Below are positions 1 to 8,984 of a stretch of DNA of 64,000 nt, in pieces. Numbering within the stretch: position 1 is the first letter of the stretch; the number at the start of each line of letters is the position of its first letter. The DNA is from Christensenella sp. UBA4379 (GTDB lineage: Bacteria; Bacillota; Clostridia; Christensenellales; Aristaeellaceae): the NCBI GenBank assembly GCA_002391225.1, contig DGRV01000085.1, positions 1-64,000 on the forward strand, given 5' to 3'. The notes under the pieces were generated by a model that saw nothing but the letters and a program-made list of their open reading frames with translations, was not told the origin of the DNA and ran no database searches. The position numbers were made by a program, and so were the translations under genes.

Positions 1-528
1 GCCTATTGGATGGACCCGGACAAAACCATGCATGAGCACGGTGTCTATTCCGAGGAAGTGTGCCAGAAGATCCAAGACCTGGAAACCTATATTCAGGAGC
101 TTGCGGACGCTCTGCCGGAGGATACGCTTCTGCTGGTCACGGCGGATCACGGATTGATCGATGTGGAGCATCTCTATATCACGGATCATCCCGCGCTGAA
201 CGATACGCTGATCAGGCCCTCTGCCGTGGAACCGAGAGCGACCGTTTTCTATGTAAAACCGGAATGCAGGGAAGCGTTCCCAAAGCTTTTTTACGAATCG
301 TTTCCGGAGGGGTTTTCACTGATGACGGCGGAAGAATTCAGGGCCTCCGGCATTCTCGGCCCGGGGGAATATACAAAAAAGATCAATGATCTGACTGGGG
401 ATTTTGTGGCCCTTTCCCAGACGGAAAGATGCCTTGATTACAAGCGAAAAGAGAGCGCCCTGAAAGGAGCGCACGCAGGCCTCACGATGCTCGAAATGCG
501 TGTACCCCTGATTCTGGCAAAGAAGTGA
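1..528 (+). CDS. Alkaline phosphatase superfamily phosphodiesterase, C-terminal part (5' end outside window)
   Basis: The reading frame is open at the left edge, so the true start and the N-terminal metal-binding half are missing; about 175 codons are visible. The fragment carries TADHG (around residue 48 of the visible part), the metal-binding motif of the alkaline phosphatase / type I phosphodiesterase superfamily. A late GAHAGLT segment precedes EMRVPLI and supplies the last metal-binding His typical of these enzymes. The family hydrolyses phosphomonoesters or phosphodiesters with two zinc or manganese ions; the substrate here cannot be told. The next gene starts 4 bases after the stop, so the two are probably co-transcribed. 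No signal peptide can be assessed. Confidence 0.8.
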   Translation, partial: AYWMDPDKTMHEHGVYSEEVCQKIQDLETYIQELADALPEDTLLLVTADHGLIDVEHLYITDHPALNDTLIRPSAVEPRATVFYVKPECREAFPKLFYESFPEGFSLMTAEEFRASGILGPGEYTKKINDLTGDFVALSQTERCLDYKRKESALKGAHAGLTMLEMRVPLILAKK

Positions 529-532
529 TGCG

Positions 533-1246
533 ATGCGGATACTGTTGATCAGACACGGAGATCCGGACTATCAGAGGGACGGTCTGACGAAAAAGGGAAA
601 GCGGGAGGTTCTTTTGCTCAGGGATCGGCTGATCCGCCTTCCTCTGTCCGGCTTTTATACGTCGCCCCTGGGACGGGCGCGGGATACGGCGGAGCCGTCT
701 CTCCGCGCCTTCGGCTGTGAGGCCTCCGTCCTTTCCTGGCTTCAGGAGTTTCCGGTGCATCAGTTTGACGCGGAACAGAACCGGACGCACGTGATCTGGG
801 ATTATCTGCCGGGCACCAGGGAAAACCATCCGGAATGGAAACGGGAGGACTGGTTCCGTTTTCCGCCGTTTGACCGGTCCGACACCACTCTTGCGGTGCA
901 GGATGTTTTTGACGGCCTGGACGAGCTGCTGGCAGGGTACGGATATGTCCGGGAAGGGGATCATTATCACGTTTCCGGTCAAGAGCACAGGCATACGCAG
1001 ATCGCTCTTTTCTGTCATTTCGGCATTGCCTGCGTGCTGCTTTCACATCTGCTGAACATCAGCGCCCAGCAGCTGCTCCACGGGCTGTATCTCGCGCCCA
1101 CTTCGGTAACGACGGTCGCTTCGGAAGAGCGGGACGGTCATCTTGCACAGTGGCGTTGCCTTGGGGTGGGAGACGTCTCTCACCTTCTGCCGGCCGGAGA
1201 GCCGATTTCGTATTCGGGCTTTTTCGGCGAGCAGGACCCGTATTGA
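533..1246 (+). CDS. Histidine phosphatase family protein (phosphoglycerate mutase-like)
   Basis: The 237-residue product begins MRILLIRHGD; the RHG at residues 7-9 is the hallmark of the histidine phosphatase superfamily, in which this His is phosphorylated during catalysis. Further on, SPLGRARDTA matches the second conserved Arg region, and FCHFGIACVLL places the second catalytic His near residue 163. It is probably a soluble cytoplasmic phosphatase on a small phosphorylated metabolite, but the substrate is not deducible. The start lies 4 bases after the stop of the preceding phosphodiesterase gene, pointing to a shared transcript. The middle section (residues 75-145) is longer than in minimal family members and may form a lid. 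Confidence 0.85.
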   Translation: MRILLIRHGDPDYQRDGLTKKGKREVLLLRDRLIRLPLSGFYTSPLGRARDTAEPSLRAFGCEASVLSWLQEFPVHQFDAEQNRTHVIWDYLPGTRENHPEWKREDWFRFPPFDRSDTTLAVQDVFDGLDELLAGYGYVREGDHYHVSGQEHRHTQIALFCHFGIACVLLSHLLNISAQQLLHGLYLAPTSVTTVASEERDGHLAQWRCLGVGDVSHLLPAGEPISYSGFFGEQDPY

Positions 1247-1305
1247 TTTGCACAAAAGTTTTGACTTTAAGTCCAATTAATCCGACAACATAGGAGGAGG
1301 TCATT

Positions 1306-3339
1306 ATGCGGTTTTTAAAAGAAAATGGCGCCCTGGTCTGCAAGCGCCAGGGGGAAACGCTGCGCATTGAAGCCTGGGGCAAGGATTCCCTGCGGGTGCG
1401 CGCCACCATGTACCCGGAATGGACCAACCAGGCGTGGGCGCTGACCGAAGTCCCGGAATGCATGCAGGCCGAGATCGAAATGGGAGAAGAAACCCTGCGC
1501 AGCGGGGACGGCAGTTTTTATCAGTCTCCCGTGGCGACGATCCGCAACGGCCGTGTGTCCGCGGTGGTCAATCACGCCGGGGTACTGACGTTTTACCGCG
1601 ACGGTCAGAAAATCCTGAGAGAATATTACCGCAATTACGGCGGCTCCATCACGAAGGAAAGCCATTGCCTGAAGGTGGTCAACCGCGAATGGTCTCCCTA
1701 TACGGCCGGCGATTACCGGCTGACGGTCCGTTTTGAAAGCAACGACGGGGAAAAGATCTTCGGCATGGGTCAATACCAGCAGCCGTATATGGATATGAAG
1801 GGGTGTCTGCTGGAGCTGGCGCAGAAGAACAGCCAGACAACCGTTCCCTTCGCGGTGTCCAGCATGGGCTATGGGTTCCTGTGGAACAATCCCGCGGTGG
1901 GCCAGGTCATGTTTGGCAAGAACATCACCGAATGGACGGCGGAAGCCTCCAAGGATATGGATTACTGGATTACGGTGGCCGATACGCCCAAAGAGCTTCT
2001 CTTTAATTATACCGCCGTCACCGGCCGCGCGCCGATGATGCGGGAGGACTACATGGGCTTCTGGCAGTGCAAGCTGCGCTACCGCACCCAGGAGGAAGTG
2101 CTCCAGGTAGCCAGGAAATATCATGAACTCGGCATTCAGCTGGATGTAATCATCATCGATTTCTTCCACTGGACGGTGCAGGGCGACTGGAAATTTGACA
2201 AGACCTACTGGCCGGATCCCAAAGCCATGGTGGATGAGCTTCACAGCATGGGCATTAAAGTGGTGGTCTCCGTCTGGCCCTCTGTGGACCGGCGCAGTGA
2301 GAACTTTAACGAGATGTATGAGCGCGGGCTGCTGATGCGCACCGAACGCGGCGCCGCCCAGACCTATGATTATCAGGGCGACTGCGTGGAGATCGACCCG
2401 ACCAACCCGGAAACCAGGGAATATGTCTGGCAGAAATGCAAGGAGCATTACTATGACCTGGGGATCGACTCCTTCTGGCTGGACAATTCCGAGCCGGACC
2501 TGACCAAGTATGACTTTGACAACTTCCGCTACTATATCGGGCCCGCCCTGTCCTGCAGCAACATCTATCCTCAGTATTACAGCCGCACTTTCTTTGACAA
2601 CGAAGAGGCCCTGGGCAACCACGAGGCCGTGAACCTTCTGCGCTCCGGCTGGGCCGGAAGCCAGAAATACGGAAACGTCCTCTGGTCCGGCGACGTTCCC
2701 AGCACCTTTGAATCCCTGCGCGACCAGCTGGCCGCCGGGCTGAACATCGGCCTGGCCGGCATCCCCTGGTGGAATACGGACATCGGCGGTTTCATGGAAG
2801 GAAACGTCTTTGATCCGTCCTTCAAACAGCTGCTGGCCCGCTGGTATGAATGGGCTGTGTTTACCCCCATCATGCGCCTGCACGGCGACCGTGAGCCCTT
2901 TACCATCCCCACCCTGGATGACAGGGACTGGGGCGGCGGATATCTACACACCGGCCAGCCCAATGAGATGTGGAGCTATGGGGAGGACATGTTCCGCCTG
3001 ATGAAAAAATATTACGACATCCGCATCTCCCTGCGCCCCTATATCAAAAAGCTGTATCAGGAAGCGCATGAGAACGGTTCTCCCCTGATCCGGGCGATGT
3101 TCTATGAATTCCCGGAGGATCCTCATTGCTGGGAGCTGCAGGATCAGTATATGTTCGGGCCGGACTATCTCGTCGCTCCCATCCTCTACGAAAACCAGGA
3201 AGAACGCGACGTATATCTGCCCCATGGCACCTGGAAGCACATGCTGACTGGCGAATTGGTGGAGGGCGGCCAGACCATCCATGTGAAGGCCCTGCTGGAC
3301 AACATTCCTGTCTACGTTAGGCAGCACCAGGATGCTTGA
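1306..3339 (+). CDS. GH31 family alpha-glycosidase (alpha-glucosidase or alpha-xylosidase)
   Basis: The 677-residue protein has the GH31 plan: an N-terminal beta-sandwich (about 1-240), a catalytic barrel (about 245-570) and a C-terminal beta domain. The nucleophile is most likely D393 in WLDNSEPD, and the acid/base D463 in WSGDVPST. VIIIDFFHW and IPWWNTDIGG are further barrel signatures. There is no signal peptide, so it should act in the cytoplasm on imported oligosaccharides. A strong ribosome binding site (1291-1300) precedes the start. Just upstream, 1263-1273 reads as a perfect inverted repeat (GACTT, AAGTC), a possible operator. surE and an RpiR sugar-responsive regulator follow. WLDNSEP resembles alpha-xylosidase and 6-alpha-glucosyltransferase subgroups as well as glucosidases, so the sugar specificity is open. 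Confidence 0.9.
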   Translation: MRFLKENGALVCKRQGETLRIEAWGKDSLRVRATMYPEWTNQAWALTEVPECMQAEIEMGEETLRSGDGSFYQSPVATIRNGRVSAVVNHAGVLTFYRDGQKILREYYRNYGGSITKESHCLKVVNREWSPYTAGDYRLTVRFESNDGEKIFGMGQYQQPYMDMKGCLLELAQKNSQTTVPFAVSSMGYGFLWNNPAVGQVMFGKNITEWTAEASKDMDYWITVADTPKELLFNYTAVTGRAPMMREDYMGFWQCKLRYRTQEEVLQVARKYHELGIQLDVIIIDFFHWTVQGDWKFDKTYWPDPKAMVDELHSMGIKVVVSVWPSVDRRSENFNEMYERGLLMRTERGAAQTYDYQGDCVEIDPTNPETREYVWQKCKEHYYDLGIDSFWLDNSEPDLTKYDFDNFRYYIGPALSCSNIYPQYYSRTFFDNEEALGNHEAVNLLRSGWAGSQKYGNVLWSGDVPSTFESLRDQLAAGLNIGLAGIPWWNTDIGGFMEGNVFDPSFKQLLARWYEWAVFTPIMRLHGDREPFTIPTLDDRDWGGGYLHTGQPNEMWSYGEDMFRLMKKYYDIRISLRPYIKKLYQEAHENGSPLIRAMFYEFPEDPHCWELQDQYMFGPDYLVAPILYENQEERDVYLPHGTWKHMLTGELVEGGQTIHVKALLDNIPVYVRQHQDA

Positions 3340-3383
3340 AGCAAGCAAACCGACCAAGAGATTTTCAGCGGAGTTAAACGTTT

Positions 3384-4136
3384 ATGAATGTACTGATCAC
3401 CAATGATGATGGAATCAGCGCTTCCGGTCTTGACGCGCTGGTCAAAACCGCCGTCGCCCGGGGGCACCGCGTTCTGGTTAGCGCACCGGCAACCCAGCAG
3501 AGCGCTGTCAGCCAGCATCTTTCCCTGAACAGGCCTTTGTTCGCCCATCCCGTCCGTCAATGGGAGGGGGCGGAGGCCTGGGCGGTCGAGGGAACGCCGG
3601 CGGACTGCGTGAGAATCGGTCTTGAAATTGCCGATTTCCGGCCTGATTTCTGCGTATCTGGCATCAATGACGGCGAAAACGCCGGAAGCGCGCTTTATTA
3701 CAGCGGCACCTACGGCGCGGCGAAAGAGGCCGCCATGCATCATCTTCCTTCGTTTGCGGTTTCCATTATGCGGCCAATCGACGATGTCATGTGCATGGCC
3801 ATGGCGGAAAGGGTTTTCAGCATGGCGGAAAGAGCCGATCTTTCGGCCTTTCCCGCCGGTGCTGTGGTCAATATCAACGCGCCTTCTCTTCCGCCTGCCC
3901 AGCTGAAGCCGGCCGTCCTCTGTTCCGTATCGGACGCTTACTTCCTGGACCGGTATGAAAAGAGAGTCAGCCCGAACGGGACAGTCTATTACTGGATGAA
4001 CTCCGGTCTTTCCATGGAGGAGCCGGAACCGGAAAGCGACTATGCTTATCTTCGCCGCGGCCATGTGACCGTCACCGTTCTGACCGGCATCCGTCAGGCC
4101 AACGAGAAGGCGGACAGCTTTCTCAAGCTTACATGA
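3384..4136 (+). CDS. surE: 5'/3'-nucleotidase SurE
   Basis: The 250-residue protein starts MNVLITNDDGISASG. The N-D-D at residues 7-9 binds the divalent metal in SurE. The later INDGENAGSALYYSGTYGAA segment is the conserved SurE block that completes the active site, and STTQQSA-like spacing before it (QQSAVSQHLSL) carries the metal-binding Ser. SurE dephosphorylates nucleoside 5'- and 3'-monophosphates and some polyphosphates in the cytoplasm. It lies 44 bases after the GH31 gene and 27 bases before the RpiR regulator, in an apparent operon that ends with a nucleoside kinase, which fits a role in nucleotide balance. Length is normal for the family. Confidence 0.93.
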   Translation: MNVLITNDDGISASGLDALVKTAVARGHRVLVSAPATQQSAVSQHLSLNRPLFAHPVRQWEGAEAWAVEGTPADCVRIGLEIADFRPDFCVSGINDGENAGSALYYSGTYGAAKEAAMHHLPSFAVSIMRPIDDVMCMAMAERVFSMAERADLSAFPAGAVVNINAPSLPPAQLKPAVLCSVSDAYFLDRYEKRVSPNGTVYYWMNSGLSMEEPEPESDYAYLRRGHVTVTVLTGIRQANEKADSFLKLT

Positions 4137-4163
4137 TTTCATCTCCAACCGAAAGGAATTCCC

Positions 4164-5033
4164 ATGGAAAGCGCCGCCGAACCGCTGATCTCTCAACTGA
4201 ATCTGAAAAACAAGAAGCTGAGCAAGAGCCATCAGAAAATTGCGGACTACATTGAAAAGCATTACGATAAAGCCGTCTATCAGACCGCCGCTTCCCTGAG
4301 CGAAGCGGTGGGCGTCAGCGAAAGCACGGTGGTCCGCTTTGCCGTGGCACTTGGCTACGAGGGGTATCCGGAGCTTCATCACGCGCTGGAGGAAACGGTC
4401 CGGCACCGGCTGACCGCCAACCAGCGTTTTGATATGACGGCAGACATCCGGGAGGACGACGTCCTTTTGACCGTTTTAAAGACGGACATGCGGAATATCC
4501 GAACCACCATCGAAGAAATGGACCAGGTGGCCTTTCAGAAAGCGGTTTCCATGCTGCTGAATGCCAGGCATATCTATGTTCTCGGTCTTCGTTCGGCGGC
4601 CCCGCTGGCACAGTTTCTTGGGTATTATCTCAACTTTATTTTCGACAACATACGCGTCGTGGCGGCGGCCTCCAACGACGTATATGAAGGCATCATCCGG
4701 ATGGGCAAGGGCGACGTGCTGATCGGCATCAGCTTTCCCCGTTACTCTTCCCGCACACTGGAAGCTATGCGGTTTGCCAAGCGGAACAACGCCCAGGTCA
4801 TCGCGCTGACGGACGGGGAAATGAGCCCGCTTTGTCAGGCCAGCGACGTATGCCTCTCCGCCCGGACGGATATGACCTCCTTTGTGGATTCGCTGGCGGC
4901 CCCGCTCTCGCTGATCAACGCGCTGATCGTCGCCGTCGGCCTGCAGAAAAAACAGGAACTCAGCACTCACTTAAACAAACTGGAAGGAATCTGGTCTGAA
5001 CATCGTGTATACCTGGAAGAACAGCACAGCTGA
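4164..5033 (+). CDS. MurR/RpiR family transcriptional regulator
   Basis: The 289-residue protein has an N-terminal HTH_6 domain (about 10-85). The recognition region SEAVGVSESTVVRFAVALGY is characteristic of RpiR proteins. A SIS sugar-phosphate-binding domain follows (about 125-255), with the glycine/serine-rich VLGLRSAAPLAQ and IGISFPRYSSRT segments that bind phosphosugars. Such regulators normally sense a phosphorylated sugar or amino sugar and control nearby catabolic genes; the GH31 gene upstream is the natural target candidate. An AAAGGAA ribosome binding site sits before the ATG. Its 3' end overlaps the start of the next gene by 29 bases, which suggests translational coupling. Confidence 0.88.
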   Translation: MESAAEPLISQLNLKNKKLSKSHQKIADYIEKHYDKAVYQTAASLSEAVGVSESTVVRFAVALGYEGYPELHHALEETVRHRLTANQRFDMTADIREDDVLLTVLKTDMRNIRTTIEEMDQVAFQKAVSMLLNARHIYVLGLRSAAPLAQFLGYYLNFIFDNIRVVAAASNDVYEGIIRMGKGDVLIGISFPRYSSRTLEAMRFAKRNNAQVIALTDGEMSPLCQASDVCLSARTDMTSFVDSLAAPLSLINALIVAVGLQKKQELSTHLNKLEGIWSEHRVYLEEQHS

Positions 5034-6267
5034 TCTGCTCATTATCGGCAGCGGAGCGGCCGGGATGATGGCGGCTGTTTACGCGGCCGAAAACGGCATT
5101 CATCCGCTTCTGATCGAAAAAAATGAGAAGGCCGGCAAAAAAATATACATCACCGGCAAAGGCCGATGCAACCTGACCAACGCCTGCGGGCTGAATGAAT
5201 TTTTGGCAAACGTCCCCGTCAATCCCCGTTTTTTGTATTCTGCCCTTCATCTGCTCTCTCCGGATGATATGATGGCGTGGATGGAACGGTGGGGCTGCCC
5301 GGTCAAAGTGGAAAGGGGACGGAGGGTCTTCCCTGTCAGCGATAAGGCGTCCGACGTGACGAAAACCCTGCAGAGCGCCTTAAACTTCTACAGCGTGCCC
5401 ACGATGCTGCATCATACGGCGGACAAGCTGGTGATGGAAAACGGGAAAATCACCGGCGTAATGATGACGGACGGCATCGTCCTTTCCGCAAAGGCTGTGC
5501 TGATCGCTACGGGCGGAATCTCCTATCCGGCCACAGGCTCCACCGGGGACGGTTACCGCCTGGCAGCCCAGGCCGGGCATACCGTGATTCCGCCGCAGCC
5601 TGCGCTGGTTCCTCTAGAAACAAAGGAAACCTGGTGTGCGGGGCTCATGGGGCTTTCCCTGGAGAACGTGCGGCTTTCTGCCATCTGCAAGGGAAAAAAG
5701 ATCTATGACGAGCTGGGGGAGATGCTGTTTACCCATTTCGGGATTTCCGGTCCCCTGGTTCTGGAGCTCAGCTGCCATCTGCGCGGGATCAAGCTTTCAG
5801 ACCTGCAGGTATTCATTGACTTAAAGCCGGGCTTAAGCGAAAAGCAGACGGAAGACCGCCTGCTCCGGGAACTGACCGCCGGGGGCGCAAAGCAGATCAA
5901 AACCATTTTAGAGACCATGCTGCCCAGGCGTCTGGCGGAAATCTTCCCATCCCTCTGCGATGTTCCGGCGGAAAAAACGGCTTCCCAGATCTCGTCCGAG
6001 GAGAGGAAGCGGATCACGGACCATCTGAAAGGGCTTCCCCTGACCATCCTCAGAACACGGTCCGCGGAAGAAGCGATCATCACCAGCGGCGGGGTGGACG
6101 TCCGGCAGGTCAATCCCTCCACCATGGCCTCCCGTCTGGTGCCCAACCTTTTCTTTGCCGGGGAGGTGCTCGATGTGAACGCCCATACCGGCGGGTATAA
6201 TCTGCAAATCGCATTTTCAACCGGCGCGCTGGCAGGCTTGAGCGCAGCGCAGCTGATATTGTCATAA
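5005..6267 (+). CDS. BaiN/HI0933-type FAD-dependent oxidoreductase
   Basis: The 420-residue flavoprotein has an N-terminal dinucleotide-binding fold with LIIGSGAAGMMAAVYAA at about residues 11-27. The family block KIYITGKGRCNLTNA follows. The C-terminal FAD-contact segment reads FFAGEVLDVNAHTGGYNLQ. These mark the BaiN/HI0933/YhiN family, whose physiological substrates are mostly unknown (BaiN itself acts in bile acid dehydroxylation in Clostridium scindens). The start is a GTG inside the upstream rpiR-like gene, giving a 29-base overlap; an AAGGAA motif lies about 15 bases upstream. The gene is the third member of the surE operon. The oxidoreductase class is certain, the substrate is not. 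Confidence 0.85.
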   Translation: MYTWKNSTADLLIIGSGAAGMMAAVYAAENGIHPLLIEKNEKAGKKIYITGKGRCNLTNACGLNEFLANVPVNPRFLYSALHLLSPDDMMAWMERWGCPVKVERGRRVFPVSDKASDVTKTLQSALNFYSVPTMLHHTADKLVMENGKITGVMMTDGIVLSAKAVLIATGGISYPATGSTGDGYRLAAQAGHTVIPPQPALVPLETKETWCAGLMGLSLENVRLSAICKGKKIYDELGEMLFTHFGISGPLVLELSCHLRGIKLSDLQVFIDLKPGLSEKQTEDRLLRELTAGGAKQIKTILETMLPRRLAEIFPSLCDVPAEKTASQISSEERKRITDHLKGLPLTILRTRSAEEAIITSGGVDVRQVNPSTMASRLVPNLFFAGEVLDVNAHTGGYNLQIAFSTGALAGLSAAQLILS

Positions 6268-6276
6268 GGAGTCATT

Positions 6277-7278
6277 ATGCAATTTATTGTCCTGGATCTT
6301 GAATGGAATCAGCCGATGACCTTTCAGGTGGGCGGATACCGGGCCGCGCACGGCAAGCTTCTGTTTGAAATGCTTCAGATCGGGGCTGTCAAGCTGGACA
6401 GCCAGCTGCAGATCTGCGATACGTTTAACCAGCTGATTCAGCCGTCCTGCTATTTCCGGATTCATCCCCACATCCGGAAGATCACCCAGATCACTGAAGA
6501 CGACGTTGCGGACGCGCCTCTGTTTACCGAGGCATATAATTCTTTCAATAACTGGTGCGGGGAAGACAGCGTTCTGCTGACCTGGGGCTGTGACGATATT
6601 TCCGTATTTGATCAGAACATCCATTACTTCGGCTGTCAGCAGCCCCTGCTTCCGGTGTACGACATGCAGCAGTATTTCAGCCAGCTGATCGGTTCGCCCA
6701 AGGAGAGGAAATCTCTGAAGAGCGCGATGGAATACTATCAGATCGATCCGAATGAGGACAAATCGTTTCATAACGCCGCCAACGATGCCTATTATACCGC
6801 GCTGGTCTTCGCCCATATGGAAGACCCGGAAAAGGTCCTCTCCTTCCCGCTGAAAGCGCGTACGCTGGTCCATCAGGACCGCCGGAAGCGGACCACCCTG
6901 TCCGTCCATCGGGCGTCGCGCGGTCCTGCCGCGGTGATCAAAACCCAGTTTGCCCAGAAAACGCCTTGCCCTGTCTGTGGCAGGCTCAACCCGCTTTCTG
7001 TCGGTTATGTCAAGCAGGGGTCGGACAAATATACCGCCCTGGCCAAGTGTGAAAGCCACGGGCTGTATTATGCCAGGCTTCACTTCTATACCGACGAACA
7101 GAAAGTGCGTCAGGCAGAGCGGGTAACCGCCCTGATCGAAGAGCAGAACAAGGCCTATGTCAGCACGAAAATACTGCAGTGGGAGAATAAGCTGTCAGCG
7201 CAGACGCAGGAAAAGGAACGGAAAAAACAGGTCCGCGAACAGAAAAAAAGAGACAATTCCTCAGGAGAAACAACATGA
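6277..7278 (+). CDS. DnaQ-like 3'-5' exonuclease domain protein
   Basis: The 333-residue protein begins with a DEDD exonuclease fold. FIVLDLEWNQP places the first two acidic metal ligands at D7 and E9. LLTWGCDDISVFDQN is the second exo motif, and FHNAANDAYYTALVF the third (H-x(4)-D). This resembles the KapD/sporulation-inhibitor-like exonuclease group, which trims RNA or DNA. The last third has a CPVC pair near residue 234 followed by a later Cys, perhaps a small zinc knuckle, and ends in a very basic tail rich in Lys and Gln that could bind nucleic acid. A TAAGGAG ribosome binding site overlaps the upstream stop region. The stop overlaps the next start (ATGA). Confidence 0.8.
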   Translation: MQFIVLDLEWNQPMTFQVGGYRAAHGKLLFEMLQIGAVKLDSQLQICDTFNQLIQPSCYFRIHPHIRKITQITEDDVADAPLFTEAYNSFNNWCGEDSVLLTWGCDDISVFDQNIHYFGCQQPLLPVYDMQQYFSQLIGSPKERKSLKSAMEYYQIDPNEDKSFHNAANDAYYTALVFAHMEDPEKVLSFPLKARTLVHQDRRKRTTLSVHRASRGPAAVIKTQFAQKTPCPVCGRLNPLSVGYVKQGSDKYTALAKCESHGLYYARLHFYTDEQKVRQAERVTALIEEQNKAYVSTKILQWENKLSAQTQEKERKKQVREQKKRDNSSGETT

Positions 7279-8921
7279 TCACGATTACGGTCAACGGACG
7301 GGAAAAACAGTTTCCGGATGCGACTACCGTGGAGGAAGCGGTCCGCGTTCTCTGCCCGGAATTATCCGCCCAGTGCCTGGGAACGATCAGCGGCGGCATC
7401 GTCTATGAGCTTGGACAGCCGCTTCACAGCGACGTCAGCCTGACGGTGCTGACGTACAAGGATGAAGAAGGCCGTAGGATCTACGAGCGATCCATCCGTT
7501 TTGTGATGCTGATCGCCTTAAACGAGCTGTTTCCGGGCCAGCAGGTGCGCATCGAACATTCTCTCGGTTATGGGGTGTATGTGGTGCTTCCCGGAAAGAC
7601 GCTCACCCAGGGGGATATTGCGGCCATCGAAGACAGGATGAGACAGATTGTCAAAGAACATCTGCCCTTTGTCCGGAGCCGCTGGAAGCGCAGCAAAGCG
7701 GTCGAGTTCTTTTCCAAACTGAAGCAGAAAGACAAAACCGATCTGTTTTCCTTCAGGAAACTGGACCATATTGATATGTACACCTGCCGGAATTACTCCG
7801 AGTATTTCTATGGGGCCATGCTGCCGGATACCGGCAGGGTCAAGGTGTTCGGCATCAAGCTGAACGCGCCGGGGCTGATTCTGCAGCTTCCGGCCCCTTC
7901 CGCGCCCTGGCAAATAGCTCCGGGCGCACATCTGCCCAAGCATCTGAACGCCTTTCAGGAGTCCAGCCGCTGGTGCCGGATTCTCTCCTGCACGAATGTG
8001 GCGGACCTGAATCAGATGATTCTGTCCGGGAGATTTCGTGAATTTATCCGGATCAATGAGGCACTGCACGATAAATCCATCGCGGAAATCGCGGACGGGG
8101 TTCAGCGCTCAGGTTCGCGCATCGTGATGATCTCGGGTCCCTCCTCCAGCGGAAAGACCACCTTTGCCAACCGGCTGTGCATCCATCTGCGGGTCCTGGG
8201 CATGACCCCGAGGCTAATCTCTCTGGACGATTTTTATCTTCCGAAGGATCGGATTCCGGTCAAGGCAGACGGCTCTTTGGACTTTGAGGATCTCCACGCC
8301 CTGGACGTTCCGCTGATCAAAGCCAGCCTCTCCGCGCTTCTGAGCGGGAAACAGGTGGAACTGCCGGTTTACGATTTTTCCAGCAAAACGGATAGAAAGC
8401 CGGTTCCGCTTTCCCTAGGTCCCCAGGACATCCTGGTGCTGGAGGGCATTCACGCACTGAATCCGGAGCTGAGGACCGACCTGAGCAATCACCGCATCAG
8501 CAAGATCTATATCAGCGAGCTGACGTGCCTGAACCTGGACGATCATAACCGGATCCGGACCACCGACGCCCGACTGCTTCGCAGAATCGTGCGGGATTAT
8601 CAGTTCCGCGGCAGTTCCGCCATCGATACGCTCAACATGTGGAAAAACGTGCGGGAAGGGGAAGAAAAATGGGTGTTCCCGTACCAGGAACAGGCTGATT
8701 TTGTCTTCAATTCCGTCCTTCACTACGAGCTGCCCTTCCTGCGCAACGTAGGCTATGATATCCTGGCGGACATTCCGCCGGAGAACCCCTGTTATCTTCT
8801 GGCCCGCAGGCTGATCAAAATGCTGAATTATATCGTTCCGGCCCCGCAGGATACCATGAACGAAATCCCGCCGCTTTCCATTCTGCGGGAATTCATCGGC
8901 GGCAATACTCTTTATCTGTAA
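7275..8921 (+). CDS. Nucleoside kinase (uridine kinase-like) with TGS-type N-terminal domain
   Basis: The 548-residue protein joins a ubiquitin-like TGS domain (about 1-65) and a region resembling the second additional domain of threonyl-tRNA synthetase (about 65-240) to a C-terminal P-loop kinase. Walker A is GPSSSGKTT near residue 290; the LISLDDFYLPKDR block that follows is the uridine kinase/phosphoribulokinase signature. This architecture is typical of a Firmicutes nucleoside kinase distinct from classic Udk (about 210 residues). It probably phosphorylates a pyrimidine or other nucleoside. The start overlaps the exonuclease stop by 4 bases. It is the last gene of the surE unit and faces the punA terminator. 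The exact nucleoside is not predictable. Confidence 0.85.
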   Translation: MITITVNGREKQFPDATTVEEAVRVLCPELSAQCLGTISGGIVYELGQPLHSDVSLTVLTYKDEEGRRIYERSIRFVMLIALNELFPGQQVRIEHSLGYGVYVVLPGKTLTQGDIAAIEDRMRQIVKEHLPFVRSRWKRSKAVEFFSKLKQKDKTDLFSFRKLDHIDMYTCRNYSEYFYGAMLPDTGRVKVFGIKLNAPGLILQLPAPSAPWQIAPGAHLPKHLNAFQESSRWCRILSCTNVADLNQMILSGRFREFIRINEALHDKSIAEIADGVQRSGSRIVMISGPSSSGKTTFANRLCIHLRVLGMTPRLISLDDFYLPKDRIPVKADGSLDFEDLHALDVPLIKASLSALLSGKQVELPVYDFSSKTDRKPVPLSLGPQDILVLEGIHALNPELRTDLSNHRISKIYISELTCLNLDDHNRIRTTDARLLRRIVRDYQFRGSSAIDTLNMWKNVREGEEKWVFPYQEQADFVFNSVLHYELPFLRNVGYDILADIPPENPCYLLARRLIKMLNYIVPAPQDTMNEIPPLSILREFIGGNTLYL

Positions 8922-8934
8922 AGAAAAAGTTAAA

Positions 8935-8963
8935 GACTGCCGCCCGAATTTCGAGCGGCAGTC
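8935..8963 (-). terminator. Intrinsic terminator of the deoB-punA operon
   Basis: GACTGCCGC (8935-8943) pairs perfectly with GCGGCAGTC (8955-8963) across an 11-base loop. Read on the minus strand, the hairpin is followed by a T-rich run (TTTAACTTTTTC), so it best serves punA. It also sits just after the stop of the plus-strand nucleoside kinase and may help to end that transcript. Confidence 0.75.
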
Positions 8964-8984
8964 ATGAACAAAAAGCAGTGTCCT